DNA from: Desmodesmus armatus
Lineage: Eukaryota; Chlorophyta; Chlorophyceae; Sphaeropleales; Scenedesmaceae
Assembly: GCA_007449985.2 (NCBI GenBank)
Contig: VIIQ02000298.1
Location: forward strand, 1 to 64,000
Direction: 5' to 3'
Length of the DNA stretch: 64,000 nt
Part shown: positions 1-15,000 of the stretch, in pieces
How positions within the stretch are numbered: position 1 is the stretch's first letter
Layout: the number at the start of each line of letters is the position of its first letter
The notes under the pieces: model-generated
Databases searched by the model: none
What the model was told of the DNA's origin: nothing
The model's input: the letters and a program-made list of their open reading frames with translations, nothing else
Program-made: the position numbers and the translations under genes

Positions 1-3000
1 GGTTGTAATCAACTGCACAGCACATGGCACTCCACGCGAAATTGCATGATGTGTATTTATGCTTGAGACATCGTTTTGAACCCCCCCCCCCTTCATGCCA
101 AGTTTCAGTGCAACCAAAATCGGCCGCAACAGCACCACAGTGGTTCCCATGTGGCTGGTGCATTTCATTGCTCACGCGCCCAAACACATACTTGCTGAAT
201 GGCGACTGCTTGTTCTGAGATCAAGACAGAGTTACCGCAACCATCTTTGCCCCTCCCCTTCCTCTTGCCCCCCATATGCCCTGCATCAGGTCTGCCAAAG
301 TCTCACACATCAACACCACACTGCATTTTGTGCTACTGGAGGGTGTAATCAACTGCACAGCACATGGCACTCCACGCAAATTGCATGATGTGTATTTATG
401 CTTGAGACATCGTTTTGAACCCCCCCCCCATTCATGCCAAGTTTCAGTGCAACCAAAATCGGCCGCATCAGCACCACAGTGGTTCCCATGTGGCTGGTGC
501 ATTTCATTGCTCACGCGCCCAGAACACATACTTGCTGAATGGCGACTGCTTGTTCCGAGATCCAGACAGAGTTACCGGCAACCATCTTTGCCCCTCCCCC
601 TCCTCTTGCCCCCCATATCCCCTGCATCAGGTCTGCCAAAGTCTCACACATCAACACCACACTGCATTTTGTGCTACTGGAGGTTGTAATCAACTGCACA
701 GCACATGGCACTCCACGCTAAATTGCATGATGTGTATTTATGCTTGAGACATCGTTTTGAAGCCCCCCCCCTTCATGTGGTTTCAGTGCAACCAAAATCG
801 GCCGCATCAGCACCACAGTGGTTCCCATGTGGCTGGTGCATTTCATTGCTCACGTTCCCAGAACATACTTGCTGAATGGCGACTGCTTGTTCTGAGATCA
901 AGACAGAGTTACCGGAAACCATCATTGCCCCTCCCCCTCCTCTTGCCCCCCATATGCCCTGCATCAGGTCTGCCAAAGTCTCACACATCAACACCACACT
1001 GCATTTCATGCTACTGGAGGTTGTAATCAACTGCACAGCACATGGCACTCCACGCGAAATTGCATGATGTGTATTTATGCTTGAGACATCGTTTTGAACC
1101 CCCCCCCCTTCATGCCAAGTTTCAGTGCAACCAAAATCGGCCGCATCAGCACCACAGTGGTTCCCATGTGGCTGGTGCATTTCATTGCTCACGCGCCCAG
1201 AACACATACTTGCTGAATGGCGACTGCTTGTTCTGAGATCAAGACAGAGTTACCGGCAACCATCTTTGCCCCTCCCCCTCCTCTTGCCCCCCATATGCCC
1301 TGCATCAGGTCTGCCAAAGTCTCACACATCAACACCGTGTGCAGTGTGGTACCACACTGCATTTTGTGCTACTGGGGTTGTAATCAACTGCACAGCACAT
1401 GGCACTCCACGCGAAATTGCATGATGTGTATTTATGCTTGAGACATCGTTTTGAACCCCCCCCCCTTCATGCCAAGTTTCAGTGCAACCAAAATCGGCCG
1501 CATCAGCACCACAGTGGTTCCCATGTGGCTGGTGCATTTCATTGCTCACGCGCCCAGAACACATACTTGCTGAATGGCGACTGCTTGTTCAGAGATCAAG
1601 ACAGAGTTACCGGCAACCATCTTTGCCCCTCCCCCTCCTCTTGCCCCCCATATGCCCTGCATCAGGTCTGCCAAAGTCTCACACATCAACACCACACTGC
1701 ATTTTGTGCTACTGGAGGTTGTAATCAACTGCACAGCACATGGCACTCCACGCGAAATTGCATGATGTGTATTTATGCTTGAGACATCGTTTTGAACCCC
1801 CCCCCCTTCATGCCAAGTTTCAGTGCAACCAAAATCGGCCGCATCAGCACCACAGTGGTTCCCATGTGGCTGGTGCATTTCATTGCTCACGCGCCCAGAA
1901 CACATACTTGCTGAATGGCGACTGCTTGTTCTGAGATCAAGACAGAGTTACCGGAAACCATCTTTGCCCCTCCCCCTCCTCTTGCCCCCCATATGCCCTG
2001 CATCAGGTCTGCCAAAGTCTCACACATCAACACCACACTGCATTTCATGCTACTGGAGGTTGTAATCAACTGCACAGCACATGGCACTCCACGCGAAATT
2101 GCATGATGTGTATTTATGCTTGAGACATCGTTTTGAACCCCCCCCCCCTCATGCCAAGTTTCAGTGCAACCAAAATCGGCCGCATCAGCACCACAGTGGT
2201 TCCCATGTGGCTGGTGCATTTCATTGCTCACGCGCCCAGAACACATACTTGCTGAATGGCGACTGCTTGTTCTGAGATCAAGACAGAGTTACCGGCAACC
2301 ATCTTTGCCCCTCCCCCTCCTCTTGCCCCCCATATGCCCTGCATCAGGTCTGCCAAAGTCTCACACATCAACACCGTGTGCAGTGTGGTACCACACTGCA
2401 TTTCATCCTACTGGGGTTGTAATCAACTGCACAGCACATGGCACTCCACGCGAAATTGCATGATGTGTATTTATGCTTGAGACATCGTTTTGAACCCCCC
2501 CCCCTCATGCCAAGTTTCAGTGCAACCAAAATCGGCCGCATCAGCACCACAGTGGTTCCCATGTGGCTGGTGCATTTCATTGCTCACGCGCCCAGAACAC
2601 ATACTTGCTGAATGGCGACTGCTTGTTCTGAGATCAAGACAGAGTTACCGGCAACCATCTTTGCCCCTCCCCCTCCTCTTGCCCCCCATATGCCCTGCAT
2701 CAGGTCTGCCAAAGTCTCACACATCAACACCGGTGTGCAGTGTGGTACCACACTGCATTTCATCCTACTGGGGGTTGTAATCAACTGCACAGCACATGGC
2801 ACTCCACGCAAAATTGCATGATGTGTATTTATGCTTGAGACATCGTTTTGAACCCCCCCCCCTCATGCCAAGTTTCAGTGCAACCAAAATCGGCCGCATC
2901 AGCACCACAGTGGTTCCCATGTGGCTGGTGCATTTCATTGCTCACGCGCCCAGAACACATACTTGCTGAATGGCGACTGCTTGTTCAGAGATCAAGACAG

Positions 3001-6000
3001 AGTTACCGGCAACCATCTTTGCCCCTCCCCCTCCTCTTGCCCCCCATATGCCCTGCATCAGGTCTGCCAAAGTCTCACACATCAACACCGTGTGCAGTGT
3101 GGTACCACACTGCATTTCATCCTACTGGGGGTTGTAATCAACTGCACAGCACATGGCACTCCACGCGAAATTGCATGATGTGTATTTATGCTTGAGACAT
3201 CGTTTTGAACCCCCCCCCCTTCATGCCAAGTTTCAGTGCAACCAAAATCGGCCGCATCAGCACCACAGTGGTTCCCATGTGGCTGGTGCATTTCATTGCT
3301 CACGCGCCCAGAACACATACTTGCTGAATGGCGACTGCTTGTTCAGAGATCAAGACAGAGTTACCGGCAACCATCTTTGCCCCTCCCCCTCCTCTTGCCC
3401 CCCATATGCCCTGCATCAGGTCTGCCAAAGTCTCACACATCAACACCACAGTGTGGTACCACACTGCATTTCATGCTACTGGGGTTGTAATCAACTGCAC
3501 AGCACATGGCACTCCACGCGAAATTGCATGATGTGTATTTATGCTTGAGACATCGTTTTGAACCCCCCCCCCTCATGCCAAGTTTCAGTGCAACCAAAAT
3601 CGGCCGCATCAGCACCACAGTGGTTCCCATGTGGCTGGTGCATTTCATTGCTCACGCGCCCAGAACACATACTTGCTGAATGGCGACTGCTTGTTCAGAG
3701 ATCAAGACAGAGTTACCGGCAACCATCTTTGCCCCTCCCCCTCCTCTTGCCCCCCATATGCCCTGCATCAGGTCTGCCAAAGTCTCACACATCAACACCA
3801 CACTGCATTTGTGCTACTGGAGGTTGTAATCAACTGCACAGCACATGGCACTCCACGCGAAATTGCATGATGTGTATTTATGCTTGAGACATCGTTTTGA
3901 ACCCCCCCCCCCTCATGCCAAGTTTCAGTGCAACCAAAATCGGCCGCATCAGCACCACAGTGGTTCCCATGTGGCTGGTGCATTTCATTGCTCACGCGCC
4001 CAGAACACATACTTGCTGAATGGCGACTGCTTGTTCAGAGATCAAGACAGAGTTACCGGCAACCATCTTTGCCCCTCCCCCTCCTCTTGCCCCCCATATG
4101 CCCTGCATCAGGTCTGCCAAAGTCTCACACATCAACACCACACTGCATTTTGTGCTACTGGAGGTTGTAATCAACTGCACAGCACATGGCACTCCACGCG
4201 AAATTGCATGATGTGTATTTATGCTTGAGACATCGTTTTGAACCCCCCCCCCCTCATGCCAAGTTTCAGTGCAACCAAAATCGGCCGCATCAGCACCACA
4301 GTGGTTCCCATGTGGCTGGTGCATTTCATTGCTCACGCGCCCAGAACACATACTTGCTGAATGGCGACTGCTTGTTCAGAGATCAAGACAGAGTTACCGG
4401 CAACCATCTTTGCCCCTCCCCCTCCTCTTGCCCCCCATATGCCCTGCATCAGGTCTGCCAAAGTCTCACACATCAACACCACCACTGCATTTCATCCTAC
4501 TGGGGGTTGTAATCAACTGCACAGCACATGGCACTCCACGCAAAATTGCATGATGTGTATTTATGCTTGAGACATCGTTTTGAACCCCCCCCCCTCATGC
4601 CAAGTTTCAGTGCAACCAAAATCGGCCGCATCAGCACCACAGTGGTTCCCATGTGGCTGGTGCATTTCATTGCTCACGCGCCCAGAACACATACTTGCTG
4701 AATGGCGACTGCTTGTTCAGAGATCAAGACAGAGTTACCGGCAACCATCTTTGCCCCTCCCCCTCCTCTTGCCCCCCATATGCCCTGCATCAGGTCTGCC
4801 AAAGTCTCACACATCAACACCGGTGTGCAGTGTGGTACCACACTGCATTTCATCCTACTGGGGGTTGTAATCAACTGCACAGCACATGGCACTCCACGCA
4901 AAATTGCATGATGTGTATTTATGCTTGAGACATCGTTTTGAACCCCCCCCCCCTCATGCCAAGTTTCAGTGCAACCAAAATCGGCCGCATCAGCACCACA
5001 GTGGTTCCCATGTGGCTGGTGCATTTCATTGCTCACGCGCCCAGAACACATACTTGCTGAATGGCGACTGCTTGTTCAGAGATCAAGACAGAGTTACAGG
5101 CAACCATCTTTGCCCCTCCCCCTCCTCTTGCCCCCCATATGCCCTGCATCAGGTCTGCCAAAGTCTCACACATCAACACCGGTGTGCAGTGTGGTACCAC
5201 ACTGCATTTCATCCTACTGGGGGTTGTAATCAACTGCACAGCACATGGCACTCCACGCGAAATTGCATGATGTGTATTTATGCTTGAGACATCGTTTTGA
5301 ACCCCCCCCCCCTCATGCCAAGTTTCAGTGCAACCAAAATCGGCCGCATCAGCACCACAGTGGTTCCCATGTGGCTGGTGCATTTCATTGCTCACGCGCC
5401 CAGAACACATACTTGCTGAATGGCGACTGCTTGTTCAGAGATCAAGACAGAGTTACCGGCAACCATCTTTGCCCCTCCCCCTCCTCTTGCCCCCCATATG
5501 CCCTGCATCAGGTCTGCCAAAGTCTCACACATCAACACCACAGTGCCACACTGCATTTGTGCTACTGGAGGTTGTAATCAACTGCACAGCACATGGCACT
5601 CCACGCGAAATTGCATGATGTGTATTTATGCTTGAGACATCGTTTTGAACCCCCCCCCCTCATGCCAAGTTTCAGTGCAACCAAAATCGGCCGCATCAGC
5701 ACCACAGTGGTTCCCATGTGGCTGGTGCATTTCATTGCTCACGCGCCCAGAACACATACTTGCTGAATGGCGACTGCTTGTTCTGAGATCAAGACAGAGT
5801 TACCGGCAACCATCTTTGCCCCTCCCCCTCCTCTTGCCCCCCATATGCCCTGCATCAGGTCTGCCAAAGTCTCACACATCAACACCACACTGCATTTTGT
5901 GCTACTGGAGGTTGTAATCAACTGCACAGCACATGGCACTCCACGCGAAATTGCATGATGTGTATTTATGCTTGAGACATCGTTTTGAACCCCCCCCCCC

Positions 6001-9000
6001 TCATGCCAAGTTTCAGTGCAACCAAAATCGGCCGCATCAGCACCACAGTGGTTCCCATGTGGCTGGTGCATTTCATTGCTCACGCGCCCAGAACACATAC
6101 TTGCTGAATGGCGACTGCTTGTTCAGAGATCAAGACAGAGTTACCGGCAACCATCTTTGCCCCTCCCCCTCCTCTTGCCCCCCATATGCCCTGCATCAGG
6201 TCTGCCAAAGTCTCACACATCAACACCACACTGCATTTTGTGCTACTGGAGGTTGTAATCAACTGCACAGCACATGGCACTCCACGCGAAATTGCATGAT
6301 GTGTATTTATGCTTGAGACATCGTTTTGAACCCCCCCCCCCTCATGCCAAGTTTCAGTGCAACCAAAATCGGCCGCATCAGCACCACAGTGGTTCCCATG
6401 TGGCTGGTGCATTTCATTGCTCACGCGCCCAGAACACATACTTGCTGAATGGCGACTGCTTGTTCAGAGATCAAGACAGAGTTACCGGCAACCATCTTTG
6501 CCCCTCCCCCTCCTCTTGCCCCCCATATGCCCTGCATCAGGTCTGCCAAAGTCTCACACATCAACACCACACTGCATTTTGTGCTACTGGAGGTTGTAAT
6601 CAACTGCACAGCACATGGCACTCCACGCGAAATTGCATGATGTGTATTTATGCTTGAGACATCGTTTTGAACCCCCCCCCCTCATGCCAAGTTTCAGTGC
6701 AACCAAAATCGGCCGCATCAGCACCACAGTGGTTCCCATGTGGCTGGTGCATTTCATTGCTCACGTGCCCAGAACACATACTTGCTGAATGGCGACTGCT
6801 TGTTCAGAGATCAAGACAGAGTTACAGGAAACCATCATTGCCCCTCCCCCTCCTCTTGCCCCCCATATGCCCTGCATCAGGTCTGCCAAAGTCTCACACA
6901 TCAACACCAGTGTGCAGTGTGGTACCACACTGCATTTCATCCTACTGGGGTTGTAATCAACTGCACAGCACATGGCACTCCACGCGAAATTGCATGATGT
7001 GTATTTATGCTTGAGACATCGTTTTGAACCCCCCCCCCCTCATGCCAAGTTTCAGTGCAACCAAAATCGGCCGCATCAGCACCACAGTGGTTCCCATGTG
7101 GCTGGTGCATTTCATTGCTCACGCGCCCAGAACACATACTTGCTGAATGGCGACTGCTTGTTCAGAGATCAAGACAGAGTTACCGGCAACCATCTTTGCC
7201 CCTCCCCCTCCTCTTGCCCCCCATATGCCCTGCATCAGGTCTGCCAAAGTCTCACACATCAACACCACACTGCATTTTGTGCTACTGGAGGTTGTAATCA
7301 ACTGCACAGCACATGGCACTCCACGCGAAATTGCATGATGTGTATTTATGCTTGAGACATCGTTTTGAACCCCCCCCCCTCATGCCAAGTTTCAGTGCAA
7401 CCAAAATCGGCCGCATCAGCACCACAGTGGTTCCCATGTGGCTGGTGCATTTCATTGCTCACGCGCCCAGAACACATACTTGCTGAATGGCGACTGCTTG
7501 TTCTGAGATCAAGACAGAGTTACCGGCAACCATCTTTGCCCCTCCCCCTCCTCTTGCCCCCCATATGCCCTGCATCAGGTCTGCCAAAGTCTCACACATC
7601 AACACCACACTGCATTTTGTGCTACTGGAGGTTGTAATCAACTGCACAGCACATGGCACTCCACGCGAAATTGCATGATGTGTATTTATGCTTGAGACAT
7701 CGTTTTGAACCCCCCCCCCCTCATGCCAAGTTTCAGTGCAACCAAAATCGGCCGCATCAGCACCACAGTGGTTCCCATGTGGCTGGTGCATTTCATTGCT
7801 CACGCGCCCAGAACACATACTTGCTGAATGGCGACTGCTTGTTCAGAGATCAAGACAGAGTTACCGGCAACCATCTTTGCCCCTCCCCCTCCTCTTGCCC
7901 CCCATATGCCCTGCATCAGGTCTGCCAAAGTCTCACACATCAACACCACACTGCATTTTGTGCTACTGGAGGTTGTAATCAACTGCACAGCACATGGCAC
8001 TCCACGCGAAATTGCATGATGTGTATTTATGCTTGAGACATCGTTTTGAACCCCCCCCCCCTCATGCCAAGTTTCAGTGCAACCAAAATCGGCCGCATCA
8101 GCACCACAGTGGTTCCCATGTGGCTGGTGCATTTCATTGCTCACGCGCCCAGAACACATACTTGCTGAATGGCGACTGCTTGTTCAGAGATCAAGACAGA
8201 GTTACCGGCAACCATCTTTGCCCCTCCCCCTCCTCTTGCCCCCCATATGCCCTGCATCAGGTCTGCCAAAGTCTCACACATCAACACCACACTGCATTTT
8301 GTGCTACTGGAGGTTGTAATCAACTGCACAGCACATGGCACTCCACGCGAAATTGCATGATGTGTATTTATGCTTGAGACATCGTTTTGAACCCCCCCCC
8401 CCCTCATGCCAAGTTTCAGTGCAACCAAAATCGGCCGCATCAGCACCACAGTGGTTCCCATGTGGCTGGTGCATTTCATTGCTCACGCGCCCAGAACACA
8501 TACTTGCTGAATGGCGACTGCTTGTTCAGAGATCAAGACAGAGTTACCGGCAACCATCTTTGCCCCTCCCCCTCCTCTTGCCCCCCATATGCCCTGCATC
8601 AGGTCTGCCAAAGTCTCACACATCAACACCACACTGCATTTTGTGCTACTGGAGGTTGTAATCAACTGCACAGCACATGGCACTCCACGCGAAATTGCAT
8701 GATGTGTATTTATGCTTGAGACATCGTTTTGAACCCCCCCCCCCTCATGCCAAGTTTCAGTGCAACCAAAATCGGCCGCATCAGCACCACAGTGGTTCCC
8801 ATGTGGCTGGTGCATTTCATTGCTCACGCGCCCAGAACACATACTTGCTGAATGGCGACTGCTTGTTCTGAGATCAAGACAGAGTTACCGGCAACCATCT
8901 TTGCCCCTCCCCCTCCTCTTGCCCCCCATATGCCCTGCATCAGGTCTGCCAAAGTCTCACACATCAACACCACACTGCATTTTGTGCTACTGGAGGTTGT

Positions 9001-12000
9001 AATCAACTGCACAGCACATGGCACTCCACGCGAAATTGCATGATGTGTATTTATGCTTGAGACATCGTTTTGAACCCCCCCCCTCATGCCAAGTTTCAGT
9101 GCAACCAAAATCGGCCGCATCAGCACCACAGTGGTTCCCATGTGGCTGGTGCATTTCATTGCTCACGCGCCCAGAACACATACTTGCTGAATGGCGACTG
9201 CTTGTTCAGAGATCAAGACAGAGTTACAGGAAACCATCATTGCCCCTCCCCCTCCTCTTGCCCCCCATATGCCCTGCATCAGGTCTGCCAAAGTCTCACA
9301 CATCAACACCGGTGTGCAGTGTGGTACCACACTGCATTTCATCCTACTGGGGGTTGTAATCAACTGCACAGCACATGGCACTCCACGCAAAATTGCATGA
9401 TGTGTATTTATGCTTGAGACATCGTTTTGAACCCCCCCCCCCCTCATGCCAAGTTTCAGTGCAACCAAAATCGGCCGCATCAGCACCACAGTGGTTCCCA
9501 TGTGGCTGGTGCATTTCATTGCTCACGCGCCCAGAACACATACTTGCTGAATGGCGACTGCTTGTTCTGAGATCAAGACAGAGTTACCGGCAACCATCTT
9601 TGCCCCTCCCCCTCCTCTTGCCCCCCATATGCCCTGCATCAGGTCTGCCAAAGTCTCACACATCAACACCGGTGTGCAGTGTGGTACCACACTGCATTTC
9701 ATCCTACTGGGGGTTGTAATCAACTGCACAGCACATGGCACTCCACGCAAAATTGCATGATGTGTATTTATGCTTGAGACATCGTTTTGACCCCCCCCCC
9801 CCCCCTTCATGCCAAGTTTCAGTGCAACCAAAATCGGCCGCAACAGCACCACAGTGGTTCCCATGTGGCTGGTGCATTTCATTGCTCACGTGCCCAGAGC
9901 ACATACTTGCTGAATGACGACTGCTTGTTCAGAGATCAAGACAGAGTTACAGGAAACCATCATTGCCCCTCCCCCTCCTCTTGCCCCCCATATGCCCTGC
10001 ATCAGGTCTGCCAAAGTCTCACACATCAACACCAGTGTGCAGTGTGGTACCACACTGCATTTCATCCTACTGGGGGTAGTAATCAACTGCACAGCACATG
10101 GCACTCCACGCGAAATTGCATGATGTGTATTTATGCTTGAGACATCGTTTTGAACCCCCCCCCCTCATGCCAAGTTTCAGTGCAACCAAAATCGGCCGCA
10201 TCAGCACCACAGTGGTTCCCATGTGGCTGGTGCATTTCATTGCTCACGCGCCCAGAACACATACTTGCTGAATGGCGACTGCTTGTTCAGAGATCAAGAC
10301 AGAGTTACCGGCAACCATCTTTGCCCCTCCCCCTCCTCTTGCCCCCCATATGCCCTGCATCAGGTCTGCCAAAGTCTCACACATCAACACCACACTGCAT
10401 TTTGTGCTACTGGAGGTTGTAATCAACTGCACAGCACATGGCACTCCACGCGAAATTGCATGATGTGTATTTATGCTTGAGACATCGTTTTGACCCCCCC
10501 CCCCCCTTCATGCCAAGTTTCAGTGCAACCAAAATCGGCCGCAACAGCACCACAGTGGTTCCCATGTGGCTGGTGCATTTCATTGCTCACGTGCCCAGAG
10601 CACATACTTGCTGAATGACGACTGCTTGTTCAGAGATCAAGACAGAGTTACAGGAAACCATCATTGCCCCTCCCCCTCCTCTTGCCCCCCATATGCCCTG
10701 CATCAGGTCTGCCAAAGTCTCACACATCAACACCAGTGTGCAGTGTGGTACCACACTGCATTTCATCCTACTGGGGTAGTAATCAACTGCACAGCACATG
10801 GCACTCCACGCGAAATTGCATGATGTGTATTTATGCTTGAGACATCGTTTTGAACCCCCCCCTCATGCCAAGTTTCAGTGCAACCAAAATCGGCCGCATC
10901 AGCACCACAGTGGTTCCCATGTGGCTGGTGCATTTCATTGCTCACGCGCCCAGAACACATACTTGCTGAATGGCGACTGCTTGTTCAGAGATCAAGACAG
11001 AGTTACCGGCAACCATCTTTGCCCCTCCCCCTCCTCTTGCCCCCCATATGCCCTGCATCAGGTCTGCCAAAGTCTCACACATCAACACCACACTGCATTT
11101 TGTGCTACTGGAGGTTGTAATCAACTGCACAGCACATGGCACTCTACGCGAAATTGCATGATGTGTATTTATGCTTGAGACATCGTTTTGAACCCCCCCC
11201 CCTCATGCCAAGTTTCAGTGCAACCAAAATCGGCCGCATCAGCACCACAGTGGTTCCCATGTGGCTGGTGCATTTCATTGCTCACGCGCCCAGAACACAT
11301 ACTTGCTGAATGGCGACTGCTTGTTCAGAGATCAAGACAGAGTTACCGGCAACCATCTTTGCCCCTCCCCCTCCTCTTGCCCCCCATATGCCCTGCATCA
11401 GGTCTGCCAAAGTCTCACACATCAACACCGGTGTGCAGTGTGGTACCACACTGCATTTCATCCTACTGGGGGTTGTAATCAACTGCACAGCACATGGCAC
11501 TCCACGCAAAATTGCATGATGTGTATTTATGCTTGAGACATCGTTTTGAACCCCCCCCCCCCTCATGCCAAGTTTCAGTGCAACCAAAATCGGCCGCATC
11601 AGCACCACAGTGGTTCCCATGTGGCTGGTGCATTTCATTGCTCACGCGCCCAGAACACATACTTGCTGAATGGCGACTGCTTGTTCAGAGATCAAGACAG
11701 AGTTACCGGCAACCATCTTTGCCCCTCCCCCTCCTCTTGCCCCCCATATGCCCTGCATCAGGTCTGCCAAAGTCTCACACATCAACACCGGTGTGCAGTG
11801 TGGTACCACACTGCATTTCATCCTACTGGGGGTTGTAATCAACTGCACAGCACATGGCACTCCACGCAAAATTGCATGATGTGTATTTATGCTTGAGACA
11901 TCGTTTTGACCCCCCCCCCCCTTCATGCCAAGTTTCAGTGCAACCAAAATCGGCCGCAACAGCACCACAGTGGTTCCCATGTGGCTGGTGCATTTCATTG

Positions 12001-15000
12001 CTCACGTGCCCAGAGCACATACTTGCTGAATGACGACTGCTTGTTCAGAGATCAAGACAGAGTTACAGGAAACCATCATTGCCCCTCCCCCTCCTCTTGC
12101 CCCCCATATGCCCTGCATCAGGTCTGCCAAAGTCTCACACATCAACACCAGTGTGCAGTGTGGTACCACACTGCATTTCATCCTACTGGGGGTAGTAATC
12201 AACTGCACAGCACATGGCACTCCACGCGAAATTGCATGATGTGTATTTATGCTTGAGACATCGTTTTGAACCCCCCCCCCCTCATGCCAAGTTTCAGTGC
12301 AACCAAAATCGGCCGCATCAGCACCACAGTGGTTCCCATGTGGCTGGTGCATTTCATTGCTCACGCGCCCAGAACACATACTTGCTGAATGGCGACTGCT
12401 TGTTCAGAGATCAAGACAGAGTTACCGGCAACCATCTTTGCCCCTCCCCCTCCTCTTGCCCCCCATATGCCCTGCATCAGGTCTGCCAAAGTCTCACACA
12501 TCAACACCAGTGTGCAGTGTGGTACCACACTGCATTTCATCCTACTGGGGGTAGTAATCAACTGCACAGCACATGGCACTCCACGCGAAATTGCATGATG
12601 TGTATTTATGCTTGAGACATCGTTTTGAACCCCCCCCCCCCTCATGCCAAGTTTCAGTGCAACCAAAATCGGCCGCATCAGCACCACAGTGGTTCCCATG
12701 TGGCTGGTGCATTTCATTGCTCACGCGCCCAGAACACATACTTGCTGAATGGCGACTGCTTGTTCAGAGATCAAGACAGAGTTACCGGCAACCATCTTTG
12801 CCCCTCCCCCTCCTCTTGCCCCCCATATGCCCTGCATCAGGTCTGCCAAAGTCTCACACATCAACACCACACTGCATTTTGTGCTACTGGAGGTTGTAAT
12901 CAACTGCACAGCACATGGCACTCCACGCAAAATTGCATGATGTGTATTTATGCTTGAGACATCGTTTTGAACCCCCCCCCTCATGCCAAGTTTCAGTGCA
13001 ACCAAAATCGGCCGCATCAGCACCACAGTGGTTCCCATGTGGCTGGTGCATTTCATTGCTCACGTGCCCAGAGCACATACTTGCTGAATGGCGACTGCTT
13101 GTTCAGAGATCAAGACAGAGTTACAGGAAACCATCATTGCCCCTCCCCCTCCTCTTGCCCCCCATATGCCCTGCATCAGGTCTGCCAAAGTCTCACACAT
13201 CAACACCAGTGTGCAGTGTGGTACCACACTGCATTTCATCCTACTGGGGGTAGTAATCAACTGCACAGCACATGGCACTCCACGCGAAATTGCATGATGT
13301 GTATTTATGCTTGAGACATCGTTTTGAACCCCCCCCCTCATGCCAAGTTTCAGTGCAACCAAAATCGGCCGCATCAGCACCACAGTGGTTCCCATGTGGC
13401 TGGTGCATTTCATTGCTCACGCGCCCAGAACACATACTTGCTGAATGGCGACTGCTTGTTCAGAGATCAAGACAGAGTTACCGGCAACCATCTTTGCCCC
13501 TCCCCCTCCTCTTGCCCCCCATATGCCCTGCATCAGGTCTGCCAAAGTCTCACACATCAACACCACACTGCATTTTGTGCTACTGGAGGTTGTAATCAAC
13601 TGCACAGCACATGGCACTCCACGCAAATTGCATGATGTGTATTTATGCTTGAGACATCGTTTTGACCCCCCCCCCCTCATGCCAAGTTTCAGTGCAACCA
13701 AAATCGGCCGCATCAGCACCACAGTGGTTCCCATGTGGCTGGTGCATTTCATTGCTCACGTGCCCAGAACACATACTTGCTGAATGGCGACTGCTTGTTC
13801 AGAGATCAAGACAGAGTTACAGGAAACCATCATTGCCCCTCCCCCTCCTCTTGCCCCCCATATGCCCTGCATCAGGTCTGCCAAAGTCTCACACATCAAC
13901 ACCAGTGTGCAGTGTGGTACCACACTGCATTTCATCCTACTGGGGTTGTAATCAACTGCACAGCACATGGCACTCCACGCGAAATTGCATGATGTGTATT
14001 TATGCTTGAGACATCGTTTTGAACCCCCCCCCCCTCATGCCAAGTTTCAGTGCAACCAAAATCGGCCGCATCAGCACCACAGTGGTTCCCATGTGGCTGG
14101 TGCATTTCATTGCTCACGCGCCCAGAACACATACTTGCTGAATGGCGACTGCTTGTTCAGAGATCAAGACAGAGTTACCGGCAACCATCTTTGCCCCTCC
14201 CCCTCCTCTTGCCCCCCATATGCCCTGCATCAGGTCTGCCAAAGTCTCACACATCAACACCACACTGCATTTTGTGCTACTGGAGGTTGTAATCAACTGC
14301 ACAGCACATGGCACTCTACGCGAAATTGCATGATGTGTATTTATGCTTGAGACATCGTTTTGAACCCCCCCCCTCATGCCAAGTTTCAGTGCAACCAAAA
14401 TCGGCCGCATCAGCACCACAGTGGTTCCCATGTGGCTGGTGCATTTCATTGCTCACGCGCCCAGAACACATACTTGCTGAATGGCGACTGCTTGTTCAGA
14501 GATCAAGACAGAGTTACCGGCAACCATCTTTGCCCCTCCCCCTCCTCTTGCCCCCCATATGCCCTGCATCAGGTCTGCCAAAGTCTCACACATCAACACC
14601 GTGTGCAGTGTGGTACCACACTGCATTTCATCCTACTGGGGGTTGTAATCAACTGCACAGCACATGGCACTCCACGCAAAATTGCATGATGTGTATTTAT
14701 GCTTGAGACATCGTTTTGAACCCCCCCCCCCTCATGCCAAGTTTCAGTGCAACCAAAATCGGCCGCATCAGCACCACAGTGGTTCCCATGTGGCTGGTGC
14801 ATTTCATTGCTCACGCGCCCAGAACACATACTTGCTGAATGGCGACTGCTTGTTCAGAGATCAAGACAGAGTTACCGGCAACCATCTTTGCCCCTCCCCC
14901 TCCTCTTGCCCCCCATATGCCTTGCATCAGGTCTGCCAAAGTCTCACACATCAACACCGGTGTGCAGTGTGGTACCACACTGCATTTCATCCTACTGGGG